Source: Prorocentrum cordatum
Taxonomy: Eukaryota; Sar; Dinophyceae; Prorocentrales; Prorocentraceae
Reading direction: 5' to 3'
Assembly: GCA_963575745.1 (NCBI GenBank)
Contig: CAUYUJ010008580.1
Span: 287,039-351,038 of the forward strand
Length of the DNA: 64,000 nt
Part shown: positions 44,171 through 54,965 of the stretch, piece after piece
Layout of the letters: each line of letters opens with the position of its first letter
Numbering within the stretch: position 1 is the first letter of the stretch
The notes under the pieces: generated by a model
The model's database searches: none
The model's input: the letters and a program-made list of their open reading frames with translations, nothing else
Told to the model about the DNA's origin: nothing
Position numbers and translations under genes: made by a program

Positions 44171-44400
44171 GCGATCCATCTTGCTCTCCCACCCTCCGTT
44201 GGGGGAGAGAGACTCCTTGCAAATGCCACCGGTGATCCTCGCCCGCCGCGCCGTTCGCTTGGCCAAAACTCTCCGACCAGAGGGCGCCCGCGACTGACGC
44301 TACTCCGGCGGCGGCGCTCGCACCAGAGAGGAGCAAGGTGGGATGGGGAGGCGGGGTAGACCGGGGAGGGACAGGGGCGAAGGTGGCTTGGGCAAGGGGC

Positions 44401-44460
44401 AAGAGGGGAGGGAGAGTGGGAGAGGGAGAGAGAGAGAGGGAGAGAGAGAGAGGGTAGAGA
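44401..44460. repeat. (GA)n-rich tract
   Basis: GAGAGAGGGAGAG units on the plus strand. Confidence 0.88.
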
Positions 44461-44650
44461 AACGGCGGACGAGACGGGCATTGGGGGCACAGGTGGGACG
44501 GAAAGGGTCGAGTGAACGCGTGAGCCATATGCTTCTTACTTTTAGCCTCCGCCGTGGATCGTGAGCACCATGCTGTGGAGTTCGAGGTGGTGGCCCCAGG
44601 ACGGTTCTCCTCCACGGAGGCGCGAGGTGAGAGCATGTGGACCCCGCCGT

Positions 44651-44859
44651 TCGGAGGTGGATAGACTCCTCCTCCTCCTCCTCCTCCTCCCTCCTCCTCC
44701 TCCTCCTCCTCCTCCTCCTCCTCCTCCTCCTCCTCCTCCTCCTCGGTTCGCGAGAGGGCGTCGCGGCCGTCATTTTTGCGGGTCCAGGTCCGTCGGTTTC
44801 GGTCCCAGGCCGTTTTCACGAACGGGAGGTTTACTAGAGGGAGGTTTGTCCACCGCCGA
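44651..44859. mobile_element. Inverted-repeat element, family M5, copy 2, expanded by a TCC array
   Basis: Ends TCGGAGGTGGATAGACTCC and GGAGGTTTGTCCACCGCCGA pair as inverted repeats. The right half matches 10582-10752, but a (TCC)n array at 44667-44745 replaces part of the left half. Confidence 0.75.
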
Positions 44860-44961
44860 GCCGTGAGCTGCAATCATCCAGAGGGGGGGGCGTGGCTCTG
44901 GACTCTGTCCAGGCTGGCCTCCTCCTCCTGTCCTCTTCCCCGCCTCGCCGGCCGAGAAGAG

Positions 44962-45166
44962 GTCGGCAGCATCATCACGAGCCCGGAGCTCCGCGCCATA
45001 GCCCCAGAGCTCATCCACGCTCTCACGGACGGCGCGCAGTTCGAGCACATCACCAGGGATGTCCTTGACAAAGTCTTGGGCACCTCCTTCGTGCATCACA
45101 TCGACGCTCCGTCCCTGTCGCTCGTCTGCCCTCTGGTTCAGCGTGCCCTGAAGGAGCGGCCTTCAG
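44962..45166 (+). CDS. GCN1: GCN1 exon i
   Basis: The frame VGSIITSPELRAIAPEL, then IHALTDGAQFEHITRDVL, then FVHHIDAPSLSLVCPLVQ, then RALKER matches the GCN1 block GSVIRNPEILAIAPVLLDALTD...[24 protein letters not shown]. It is the longest GCN1 exon in the window and the clearest diagnostic match. Acceptor GAAGAG at 44956-44961. The end lies near CCTTCAG, because a stop codon follows three codons later while the next exon continues the protein with EMKRK. Confidence 0.92.
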
Positions 45167-45370
45167 CCTAACGCCGTGAGATCTTATCATTGCGCATCGC
45201 GATTGCGAGTGTTGCCGATCACAAGAGTGTTGGTCGTGTGTCTGGTCGGTTGCATCGTGCGAGATGGGCGCAGCCGCTTGCATGACCGGCGACTCGACCT
45301 GAAGGTATTCTGATCGTGGGATCCGGTATTGAGGGCGGCGGCTAGTTCTGCCGGGCAGCTGAGGTCGGCA

Positions 45371-45433
45371 GAGATGAAGAGGAAGGGCGCGCAGATCGTT
45401 GGTTCCTTGGTGCTCCTCATCAGAGACCCGAAG
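45371..45433 (+). CDS. GCN1: GCN1 exon j
   Basis: The frame EM then KRKGAQIVGSLVLLIRDPK matches GCN1 TRKMAAQIIGNMYSLTDQKD (plant form KKKAAQIVGNM). Together with the end of exon i it keeps the exact GCN1 spacing. Acceptor region GGTCGGCAG at 45364-45372. Donor after AAG at 45433 with GAAGGG following, a GA donor. The next exon starts GACATACAG after CCAG. Confidence 0.82.
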
Positions 45434-45439
45434 GAAGGG

Positions 45440-46245
45440 GCCTCCAATTGGGGTACGAAAACCTAATCCTAACTCACAGCCCCCTTATGGAAAGCATATC
45501 CGAACTCCACGGGCTCCGCTCGAACACCTAATCTGAATGCCTTGGTCTCCGCCCGAATACCTTGCCCTAACCCCTGGGCGGCCCTAGGAAAACCTTATCC
45601 TAGCTCGCTGGCCGCCCTACGAGAACCATATCCGAACTCCATGGGCTCCGCGCGAAAACCTAGTCCGAATTCCTTGGGCTCCGCCCGAAAACCTTATCCC
45701 AACTCCCGTGCCCGCCTTCGAAAACCTGATCCTGGGCCCAATACGATAACGCGTATCCGAACTCCATGGGCTCCGCGCGAAATCCAAATCGGAATTCCTT
45801 GGGATCCGCCCGAAAACCTTATCCTAACTCTCGGCCCCCCCGACGAAAACCTTCTCCTAGCTTATTCCCCCTTGCGAACCTCATTCGAATTCCTTGGGCT
45901 TTGCGCGAAAACCTCATCATAATTCTTGGGCCCCCCTGCGAAGACCTTATCCTAACTCACTGGCCCCCATGCGGAAACCATATCCGAACTCCATGGGCGC
46001 CGCTCGAAAACCTAATCCGAATTTCTTGGGCCCTGCGCGAAGATCTCATCGGAATTCTTGGGGCCCTCTACCAAAACCTTATCTTAACCAACTGGGCGCC
46101 CTACGAAAACCATATCCAGACTCCTGGGGCTCCGCGCGAAACCTACTCCGAATGTGTTGGTCTCAGCTCGAAATCCTTCTTGATTTTACGAAAACCTTAT
46201 CAGAAATCACTGGGCTCCTTACGAAAAGCATTCCCAACTTCGAGG
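45440..46245 (+). repeat. Tandem array, unit about 33-36 bp, about 20 copies
   Basis: Units of the form GAAAACCTTATCC(T/C)AACTC followed by GGGC(C/T)CC and CGCGC. Variants alternate TTATCCTAACT, ATATCCGAACTCC and TAATCCGAATTCC, so a higher-order period of about 3 units is visible. It begins right behind GCN1 exon j. Open frames read as KPYPNSxGSAR repeats and are array products. Confidence 0.88.
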
Positions 46246-46374
46246 GCCGGCGTTCCTCCCTCATCGTCCTCTGTCCCCACGTCCACCTCAGTCCTCATCC
46301 TCTGCATGCCTTGCGGGCCTCGGACTCTCCCATCGCCCCACGCCCTTGTCTTGTCCCCCGGGGGGAAGCGCGAA

Positions 46375-46490
46375 AGGCTCGAAGTTATTCGCGCTTCGCG
46401 AGCCCCTCGTCTTGTCTCGGAGGGGGGGGGCGCAAAAGCGCGAAGTTATTCGCGCTTCGCGCAGCGCGAAGCGCGAAGCTAGCAGCCCTT
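46375..46490. repeat. CGCGAAGTTATTCGCGCTTCGCG hairpin-forming repeat (two copies)
   Basis: CGAAGTTATTCGCGCTTCGCG occurs at about 46380-46400 and 46440-46462, followed by further GCGCGAAGC inverted words. Each copy can fold on itself. Confidence 0.75.
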
Positions 46491-46499
46491 ACTAATGTT

Positions 46500-47505
46500 C
46501 TGAAGTCGTGAACTCTGTGCGCCTCCAAGCCGCGTTATTATTCTGGTTGTTTTCTTAAGTTGTTTTGTTGTTATGAACATTATTGGCTTCATAAGTTTCT
46601 CCCCCTCCGTATTGTGTACTCATTCTCTTCGTCCTCGCCCCAGTCCTCCCGCGCCTCGCCTTCGCCGTCGTCTGCTTCCCCGGGCGGCGCACGGCACCGA
46701 GAACGGGGCGCGCTCTGGAGGCCGCGCTCCTTTCCCCTCCCCCCCTCCTCCCCCACCAGGTCCTCCCCTTCTTCCTCCTCCTTCTCTTCTTATTCTCTCC
46801 TCCTTCTCGTCCTCTTCCTCCTTCCCCTTCCCCCATCCTAATATGATGCCCTCCTCCGTCTACTCCGATTTTGAAAAGCTGCGAAACGTCTATCCGACTC
46901 ATCTGCTATTGCCTATGTGGAGACTTCTTGTAACGCGTGGGATAGTTTAGCCAGGTATCGCTCGGAGACTCGCATCTGTCGTGCCCGTGGTCTTGAGATG
47001 TTTGATAAGCTTCGACGTTATCTTCGGTGCCCTGTTGTTCTTCGGGTCGTGAGCGCTCTCCTTCCCTTTGTTCCTGGCCCAGGCCGGGTTGAATTGTCTG
47101 GTCCTGGTCCGTATTCTTCTTGTTCGGTCTCGTCTTCCTCGTCCTTTCCTGTCCTCGTTTTGTTTGTTTCTCCTCGCCCTCGGCCTTATGCTCTGTTGTT
47201 TTAACATCCTCCGCGTGTTAGATACAGTGTCTTCGGCCCCATTCGCTGCCCATGCCCGTGCGCGTGCCCGCGCAGCAGCAGGCAGGTCGTGAATTGCCAG
47301 GTCCCTCTTTCGGGGGGACGGCCTCTTCGGCGCAAGCGCCATGCCGCCCCGCGCGCCCGAGGAAGCAGGGGATTAGCTGGAAGGATCTGGAAGAATCTGG
47401 AAGCCTTGCCCTCTCCTCGCCCTGTTGTCCGCCTGCCCTCGTCTCGTCTCTTTCTCTGGAGTGCCCCTCCTCCCCCCCTCGTTTCCTCCAGATCCTTCCT
47501 CCCTC
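46500..47505 (+). other. Stretch of moderate GC without a recognised gene
   Basis: T-rich plus-strand sequence with pyrimidine tracts (46740-46840, 47400-47505). It may be the 5' flank of the retroelement that follows. Confidence 0.35.
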
Positions 47506-47541
47506 CCTTAGCCATCTTGGCTCAAGCCGTTCTGGCCCAGG
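47506..47541 (+). other. Tandem relict of the dinoflagellate spliced leader
   Basis: CCTTAGCCATCTTGG plus CTCAAG at 47506-47526 agrees with the known leader (CCGTAGCCATTTTGG plus CTCAAG) at 19 of 21 positions. It is followed at once by GCCGTTCTGGCCCAGG, a second, more diverged copy of the leader core (GCCATTTTGGCTCAAG, 12 of 16). Leader relicts in genomic DNA mark mRNAs that were trans-spliced and later copied back by reverse transcription. It stands about 40-60 bp before the gag-like frames of the retroelement. Confidence 0.65.
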
Positions 47542-47821
47542 CGATTTGCCTGCGCTTGCAGCAGCATGCTCGTCAGAACGGCACTGGGCATTGTGCTGTT
47601 GCGGGCCTCTGGCTCGGCGCTTTCGGTTGAGGGTCGCTCCCTCAGTCACATCTCTCCCGCGAGAGCCAAACGTCACCACGGCCGTCGTTCGGCCGCCATG
47701 GCGGGGGGGGCCCGACGGGAGAAGCAAGGTCACGTGGGCGCCATAGCACCGTGGCGGGGGGTCTCCGCAAAGCCGCGATCCCCGTGGGCAAGGTGGGCGC
47801 GCACCTGGCCGACGTGGCCAG

Positions 47822-49793
47822 TTGTCATGGCGTCCTCTGCTTCCTGGGCTTCAGCCTCCTGCTCGTGCCGATGGTGGCCATGTGCCTCCTGGGAAGGGGC
47901 TGCGCTGGAAGTGCTCCTTCTGCGGTTGCGGCAAGAACGCGAAGCTTGGTTCTCTGTTTGCAACGCTGTGGTGCCCTCAAGAGCGCTTCCATGGTCATCG
48001 ACACGGTCTCCATGTGGCCACTTGGACCTCCTGGTGCTCTCGCCGCTGGCACCCCTGGGAGGCTGGAGGCAAAGGTGGAGGCAAGAGCTCAGGTGGGACC
48101 CAGTCTGCACCTGACGCTGCACCCATATCTAGGTCAAGCGATCGCATTTGTTTAGCTGCCCCCCCCCAGGCCTCCCCTTGGTAGGCATAGATGAGCGCCA
48201 TAGCTGCTGATGGCCCCTCCCTTGTGGCGGCGGCTGTGCAGGCGGCGATCCGGGAGCACGCGCCGAGGCGCACTGTTGCTGCTGTGGTTGCTGCGGTTGC
48301 GGGCACGGTGATGTCTGCGGCTGTGCGGCCCTCTGCGCCAGCGACTCTGCACAAGGAGCGAGCTCAGGATGCACAGGGCAAAGCTGAATACTCCGATGAT
48401 CCTGCTCAATTGTTGGAGAAACTTAGAGCTGTGTGTCGCGCCCAACGTTTACGAAAGAGGGAGAAGCGCCGGACGGCCAAGCAGGCCATGATGGCCATAG
48501 ATGGTCCAGCCTCTCCTCTTCCTCCTGATGGCCTTCAGCCTCGCGTTGAGGCCATTCCACATCTAGCAGGTGCAGCCAGCCAAAGCGCAGACCTCGGGGG
48601 ATGCTTTCTGTAGAGCCCGCTCTGGCACCTGCTCTACGTCTGGACCGCTCTCGTTCACCCCCGCATCCCGGACGCACCCTCTCTGATCAGCACGCCGCCG
48701 GTTCAGCCCCGCCTTCCGTGGCGGGCACGCTGCGACGAGGTGAGACAGCAGATGAGGCGGGTTCTTGCCACACTCTGGGGAGATCTCTTCCAGCGTCATC
48801 TGTTCCAGACCCAGATGATTCCCAATATCGGGCGGATCCGAAGGGCGCTTCGGCAGGGAAGCGGTCCTTTGGCCGTGGTGAAGGCGCCGGCGGTTCTAAA
48901 GCCAGTCGACCTGAGCCTTACACGGGACAGAGAAGGAAATAGCCTGCTTCCATTTCTGTTTGCGCGGTCGCCATCCATGTTGCCGCTTCCTTACGCGTTC
49001 ATGTATCCAGTTGGGTGGCTGCATACGTCGAGCGTTCTGCACAATCCTTGAGTCTAGTACTACACGTTCTTAAGGCAGTACATATTCTGAGGGGTGCTTT
49101 TGCTTTCCTCTGCGGCTTCGTATTCTGAATGCGAGCTTCTCTTTGGCAGCGTTTGGCTTCTACAGGCGTCAACTTGCCTCACTCGTTTGTTTTTGCCAGG
49201 GGTCAGGCAGCCCCTGACTATATCCATATACCTGACGCTGCACCACCACTCACCGCCGAGGGGTACGCGCAGATGGCCACATTGTGCGAGAAGCTCGGTG
49301 ACACGCAAGCTGCCGCGTCCCATCGCACGGCTGCCAAAGCTCTCGCTTCCCCGCAGTCTGTTCCTGAGCCCCTGCAGGTTCGGCGCAGTAAGGCGCACAC
49401 TCCGGCGAAGCATGTGGAGCGCAAGCTGGACCAGGCGCGTGCGAGGCACGAGGTACGGCCGAGGCCCAGCTCGAAGCCCAGCATTTCCCGGTGGTGGAGC
49501 TGCGTGCTGAGCTCCTCGAGGTGGAGGCGGGGAGCGGCTGGCTGGTGCGTCGTCTCCACGAGGCCCTGCCTGATGAGAAGACTTCTGCCGCGCAGAAGAT
49601 GCCTGCTGGCGTTCTGCCTGGCGGGCAGAGGCTGGCCGACTTCTTCGACGTCGACCTTGGAGACATCTTCGAGCGGGACGAGGAGACCGAACTCGGACGA
49701 GAAGATGCTGACGAGCTCGCTTCGCGGGCTGGTCAGCTCAAGTCGGGTTTCTCCCAGTTGGCGAAGTCGTTGTTTTTCGGATGCCAGGCTTAA
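47822..49793 (+). pseudogene. Retroelement ORF1 (gag-like) remnants
   Basis: Segments in changing frames: RWKCSFCGCGKNAKLGS (47.9 kb) resembles the zinc-ribbon-like start of such ORF1s. A segment at 48.4 kb reads DDPAQLLEKLRAVCRAQRLR. EGYAQMATLCEKLGDTQAAA and a coiled KHVERKLDQARARHEV occur at 49.26-49.45 kb, and VVELRAELLEVEAGSGWLV at 49.49 kb. No single frame spans the region. Assigned by position before the endonuclease and by general resemblance, so moderately uncertain. Confidence 0.5.
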
Positions 49794-49951
49794 GTCGGGC
49801 CTGTCCCCCTGCAGGGGGATTTTCTGTGAAAAACAAGAAATACACCAAAAATAATTAAAAAAATAGGCAGGGAACTTTTTTTTTTTTACGTTCTTAGGGC
49901 TTTTTTGATGCATAAAACAAATCGTCGAAAATCCCCCTGTAGGGGGACAGG
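49790..49951. mobile_element. MITE-like element, family M1, copy lacking its right tip
   Basis: Left end TTAAGTCGGGCCTGTCCCC is intact. The right end stops at CCTGTAGGGGGACAGG without the final GCCCGACTTAA. The interior has the usual A/T-rich centre with a 12-T run. Confidence 0.8.
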
Positions 49952-50142
49952 GAGAAGATGGACGAAGTACGTGCTGCACCTACTGCGCACGCAGAGCGGC
50001 TCGAGCAGGAGCGTTGTTGTGTGGACTCTGCCGCACGCGGAGGTGCTGGCGACGCGCCCGCGGAGGGCGCGGCACCTGCAGCGCCAGATCCCTCCGGCGC
50101 TGGCGGGTCTGCACATTTCCGGCACCTTCAGCGATTCCTTCC

Positions 50143-50308
50143 CGGGTGTTGCTAGAAGTACCACTGGCCCAAGGTGCCCCCAGGATTCTCGGAGTGGCCC
50201 AGACGGCCTCCAGGGCACCCCTCACGAGGCCCAGTGGGCCCCAGGGGTTTCAAAATGGAGCGAAAAGCTGGGGGCACCTTGGGCCAGGGGAAGTTCTAGC
50301 AACACCCG
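50143..50308. mobile_element. MITE-like element, family M2, copy 2
   Basis: Ends CGGGTGTTGCTAGAAGTACC and TTCTAGCAACACCCG pair as inverted repeats, continuing into CCCAAGGTGCCCCCAGG and CTGGGGGCACCTTGGG. 166 bp, as at 17934-18099. Flanking 7-mers TCCTTCC and ACCTTCC agree at 6 of 7. Confidence 0.83.
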
Positions 50309-51239
50309 ACCTTCCCCCGAGTCGGCGCGTGCTCGTGCTGACCGCACCGCAGGAGCTGCCAAGGCTCCGCCGCCCGAGCCGCCCCCCCCCCCCCCCTGGG
50401 GGAACACGGGCGCCGAGGGCCCGGTCACGCTGGCCTTCGGCCCTCGGCCTGCGGCGCTCTCTCGGGCGCTCCGTCGGTCCGGCTCGGAGGCCTGTTCGGT
50501 GCGGTCGTTGTTCTGCTCCAGGGGGGACCTGGACAGGTCTCTAACGTCTGCCCCTCCCTCCTCTCCTCCTCCCCCTCTTCTTCATCCTAGTCCTTAGTGG
50601 TTTGCCCCACTCGCCGCGCGCCCGCGGACGCTGCCCGAACGGCCCTGTGGCGCAAGCGATGCATTCCCTTGCTCTTTGCCGGCGTGCCAGGTGCTCTCCA
50701 GCAGCGTCTCCCGTCTCGCCGATGGTCGATGTTGCTAGCTCGAGCTGATGCTGTCGCGAGCTCTGAGCCAGCTGCTGCCAGCCCGTGCTTTATTTCCGCT
50801 CGCCGACAGCAGGCGCCCGCCAGCTCGGTTTCCATGCTTTCCTGTCCTACGATGTCGCTGACTAGAGATGCTCCTTGTCGCTCGATGGCGGTTCAGCTTC
50901 CGCTGCCCGCCACTTTACCCGGCTGCTCCTTACATGAAGCCGGTGTGGATGAGCCGCGTGCGCCTTCTGTCCAGGGGCTCGGGTGTCTCGGGAGTTGCAC
51001 CGGAGAGGGGAGAGACGATTTGTTTACCTCTGTCCCGGCCGCGTGGCCGATATCGCCACGTGTTCTTCCCCGGGGTCAGCCCGCCACTATCTCCACCAGG
51101 GAGGGGGGGGGGCACGTTTTTTTAACATCTGTCCAGGCAGCGTGGCCGATATCACCCCTTTTTGTTTCTTGGGATGGGCCTGCCAGGAGACGCGCAGGGG
51201 GGGGTCGGAGAATCCCCCCTAGAAGGAGATTCGAAGACC

Positions 51240-52010
51240 CTTTCCAGTGCCACTCTGCTCCAAATGATGTTGTGTCGCTCAGGGTTCAGACCATCAATTG
51301 TAATTCCTGGGGGCGCATGCGTTCTATGATTGAAGGTTCTGATGCGCATGTGTTGTTCTGCCAGGAGCACAGACTGTTAGCCAAGGCGGATATCGAGCAG
51401 GCTAGCGCTTGGTGTCTCCGCCATGGCTGGAAGTCTGTGCGGTCACCTGCCACGGCCACGGATGTGGGGGATACTAGCGAGGGTGTCGCCATTTTCGTGC
51501 GCAGCTGGATGGTTTGTCTGGACCTGCTTGGTGGCAACGTGGCCAGGGGGCGTGTTCTTGCCTGGCACTCCTCCTGTTCTCGTGGCGTCTGCTTACCTCT
51601 ACCACTCGGAAGGTCTTTCGGACAGGAACCTCGGTTTGCTTGCGTCCCTGGGCTCGTTCCTCGATTCGGATGCCAAGCCGTGGATTCTTGGCGCCGATGT
51701 TGACTTTGAATCTTGAGACCTAGAAATATCGAGGTTCGTTCAAGAGTTGAGGGGCAGTCTTATCGCCCCTTCTGTCTGCACCCACTATCCTGCCGGTCCT
51801 TCGACGACGTTCGATTACTTCGCCATCTCTGGGGGCTTGTCGAAAGCGGTCAAGTCGGTCGAGACGCATCTGGACATGGAGCTCTCGCCCCATCGGCCAG
51901 TGGACCTGGCCTTCCACCCGCGGCTGGCGGTGTTGCAGGCGCTCGCCTTCCGACGTCCTCCCCCCTTGCCGTGCGAGGCGGTGTTTGGCCCATCCCCCCA
52001 GCCTGCTAAT
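51240..52010 (+). pseudogene. Retroelement AP-type endonuclease remnants
   Basis: VQTINCNSWGRMRSMI and LFCQEHRL near 51.28-51.37 kb fit the N and QE motifs of APE endonucleases. AIFVRSWM follows. After a frame change LGLLASLGSFLDSDAKPWI and LGADVD (motif usually GDFN) appear, then STTFDYFAIS and LSPHRPVDL (usually SDH) at about 51.81-51.91 kb. Two active-site motifs differ from the consensus, and there are at least two frame breaks. Confidence 0.65.
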
Positions 52011-52235
52011 TACCTGGGAGGGCGTCCAATCGATGATCGACTTCATTCAAGACGCGCTGGACGCGGGAGGTGTTTTCGGTGCCCTCGGGAGGTTAGGGAT
52101 CTACCAGTCTTGGGCCGACGGCGCCGAGCGTGAGTTGATTCCATTGGTTGGCAATGCCCCTGTCAAATTCGGGTCCCAGGGGGCTTGGGCCCCAGCAGAG
52201 TTTTGGGGCGCTGCAGGCGTTCCCTCGCGTTGGCC

Positions 52236-52342
52236 TGGGAGAGGAGGAGGAGGAGGAGGAGGAGGAGGAGGAGGAGGAGGCGGCGGAGGAGGAGGAGGAG
52301 GGGGAGGAGGAGGGGGAGGAGGAGGAGGAGGAGGAGGAGTTT
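52236..52342. repeat. (GGA)n array inside the retroelement
   Basis: GGA units with GGC and GGGG interruptions, located between endonuclease and RT parts. The copy words CAGGCGTTCCCTCG and TTGGCCTGGGAGA occur on both sides, so the array expanded within a short duplication. Confidence 0.93.
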
Positions 52343-52429
52343 CAGGCGTTCCCTCGCTTTGGCCTGGGAGATGGCACGCCCTCGTCGGTGCTGGGCCGCC
52401 GTGCAGCACCGAGGAGCAGCCGATGCCGT

Positions 52430-53246
52430 GTGGCGTCGGGCCGTTACGGCTGAAAGCGGAGCCGCCAAGAGGGAGACCAGTTGCAGCGTTTTCTTCGATG
52501 CCTCCAAGTTTTATGGACATGTGTCTGTGGCCAGACTTGAGGAGCGCTGCCGCAGACTCGGCTTTCCCACGGTCATTGCCAGGCTGTGTTCATTTGCGTA
52601 TCGGTGCGGCCGGCTTTTGAGTCTCGGGGGATGGTCGGAAGGCCCGTACTTTTGCCGATCGGGGGTCGTTGCTGGCTGCTCGATGGCCACTACGCTGATC
52701 CGCGTCTTCTGTCTCGATGAGTACGACAGTTTGCAGCTTTCCCCCCGCCTGGATATCGATGTGCACATCGATGATCAGGGGCTGTTTTCGACGGGACCTG
52801 CTGCGCAGGTCATTTCGAACATTGTGGCTGAAGCTAAGGCGTTGCACCGTGTCGTGCAGTCCGAGCTCGCTTGCTCCTTCGCTTTGGATAAAATTTCGAT
52901 CGTGTCCAGTTCGAAACATGACGGCACGCAGGTTTCAGATGAGCTCAGTCATCTGGACGGTCAGTGCTCGACCTCGGCAGTGAACCTAGGTGTGGACTAC
53001 ACTGCTGGGCGCTCAGTTCGCACGGCGGGCAGGTCGGCCAAGCTGAAGGCAAGGTTGGCTAAGGCAGCCCGTGCGGCGAGGCGCCTGGGGAAGCATGCCA
53101 AGGCGCTCAAGAGGTCCACCATCCTGAAGGTCTTCTCGGCGGGGCCCCTTGCAGGAGCCTCCTGCGGTACCGAGGTCACTGATACTAGCGACGAGGTCCT
53201 CCGACAGCTTCGGCGTCGTGTTGTTGTCGGTGGTCCGGCCTCTTAG
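52430..53246 (+). pseudogene. Retroelement reverse transcriptase
   Basis: An open frame of about 270 codons with CSVFFDASKFYGHV (RT motif A region, catalytic Asp), RSGVVAGCSMATTLIRVFCL (motif B region, usually QGxP) and IDVHIDDQGLFSTG at 52764-52775 (motif C, usually YxDD or FADD, here HIDD). The thumb-like tail KARLAKAARAARRLGKHAK follows. The catalytic Asp residues are kept, so this RT part is less decayed than the minus-strand LINE, but the fingers part upstream is missing or displaced by the GGA array. Confidence 0.72.
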
Positions 53247-53799
53247 CCAGCTCAGGTCTTTAACACTTTTGCGCCATCTTGGACGGCGACCCCACGTGCC
53301 ACGGCGCCGATCACCAGGTGGAGCAAAGAGGTTTGGATTAGTCAGACGGGGTCCTACAGGTGGTCTCTTGGGCTTCCCGCGCTCCGCCGCGCTTGGACGG
53401 CCGTTTTTTCTCCCGACAGTTGCTCGTGGCGGCGAGTGGCCGGGCCGATCTCGGCCTCATCAATGATTTTGGGCAGTCCATCCCTCTCGGTATTGTCTCC
53501 CCTGCCTTGGTGAAGGTCTGCGTCCGCGACGGTTGCTTCAGGATGCTGGAGAGGGAGTCCAGGGAAAAGAGCGGGGTGCTTCCCAGGAGCTGCTACGATG
53601 AGGCCAGAAAGTGTTTGTCCCACCGGAGTCGCACATTTTCTGCCGCAGAAGTCTCGGATTCGAGTTTTCGCGACAGAAACTTTTCTCACGGCGGCCCAGG
53701 TTGAGGAGTTCGGCTACTGCGTCGACCCGTCGTGCCCCTTTTGCGGCGCCCAGGACACCAGCCCATAGCGGAGAATCGGGTTGCGGCTGTGGAACAGGA

Positions 53800-54538
53800 T
53801 TTGATCGATGCTAAGTTTGGCTGCTGAGGCGTCTGGCGACAAAGACGTCATCTTCGTTTTAACTTTTCAAGCCTTTCGGCATCCCGGCGACTCCTATCCG
53901 CGTCCGCGCACTGAGTCTGACGATGGCCCGATCCTTGTGTGGCACAAAGATAATGTGATTCCGCCCGACGGCGCTCCCTCAGCGTCTGGAGTCTGGGGTG
54001 ACTTGTTTGTCGACGGGTCGTGCTCTCGTCGCGTCATTCGTGAGCTGTCCCGAGCGGCTAGCTGCGTGCGCATGACCACTTCCAAAGTTGAGGTGGTCGC
54101 GGAGTTCAGGGCCCCCGTTTGGAGTCCGTATCCCCAGACCCCACAGAGTGGTCTAATCTTATTTCTCGTTGTCCCTCGGCCTCTCGCGTCTACTCTGATT
54201 GCATCAACGTGGTCCGCGTAGAACGCAGGTCGAAGGCCAAGCAGCTCTCTCCTAAGAAGATGTATGCGGGTGCGTTCCCTCAGCGTTATGCTCAACAGTC
54301 GTCCATTGCTGTTTGCACTAAACTTGCTGCCCGCAAAGGTTTGGACGAGGAAGGTCTCGATGCGAACGACTGGTGGCGTCGGTTGGGGAATCACCACGCG
54401 GATGCTGGCGCGAAGCTTGCCGTGGCCATCCACCCCGATGATCCGGACCAGCTTCAAGTTGCGGACCCGCTTGTCAAACATTTTCGTGCCACGCTCAAGG
54501 TGGCAGCTAGCGTTTTATTCCATTTGCCAGATCTGTAG
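53800..54538 (+). pseudogene. Retroelement RNase H domain
   Basis: WGDLFVDGSCSR (first RNase H Asp, DGS motif) at about 53.99-54.03 kb and, after a frame change, WWRRLGNHHADAGAKLAV (GN..AD..AK, last catalytic Asp) at about 54.37-54.42 kb. This is the C-terminal RNase H carried by several dinoflagellate and I-clade LINEs. Confidence 0.65.
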
Positions 54539-54559
54539 AGCGAGTGCAGACGCCCTCTG

Positions 54560-54965
54560 TTGCGACTCCCAGCGTTGGACATCGCTGGGAACAATAGGCG
54601 GGGGTTCGAAAGTGCGCGGTCTGTTTGCGTGGCAGTCGTGGTCATGTTCGCCCACATCCAGGCCGATGCCCTCAGGACTCGAAGTTGCACGCTGCTCGTC
54701 AGGACTTTCATGGTCCACATGGTCATAAGACGATCGCGTTCGATTGTTCAGATAATATTGTTCTCTTTATTTGTGTGCGCTGCAAGTGTCATTCGACGGG
54801 CGGCCAAGTGCGCGGACTTGCACACAAGTGCATTACCCCGTCAACTCGTGCTGCTCGCTATGGTTTGGATGCTTTTTTTTGTAAAGGCGAACGCCCTCAG
54901 TATAGTCGCCAGAAGCTTGGAGTCACAGTCGGCACGCGCTCTCTGACTGAATGTTTTAACACTAC
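54560..54965 (+). pseudogene. Retroelement Cys/His-rich tail
   Basis: The frame from 54625 shows LFICVRCKCHSTGGQVRGLA then HKC near 54.76-54.84 kb, a C-x2-C-x-H pattern. It follows RNase H, where such elements often end in a zinc-binding motif. Confidence 0.45.

Noticed and set aside
45187-45447. Minus-strand open frame of 86 codons over GCN1 exon j
   Set aside because: Shadow of the plus-strand exon, which has clear GCN1 similarity.
46375-46490. Hairpins as a transcription terminator
   Set aside because: Rho-independent terminators do not apply to a dinoflagellate nucleus; listed as a repeat only.
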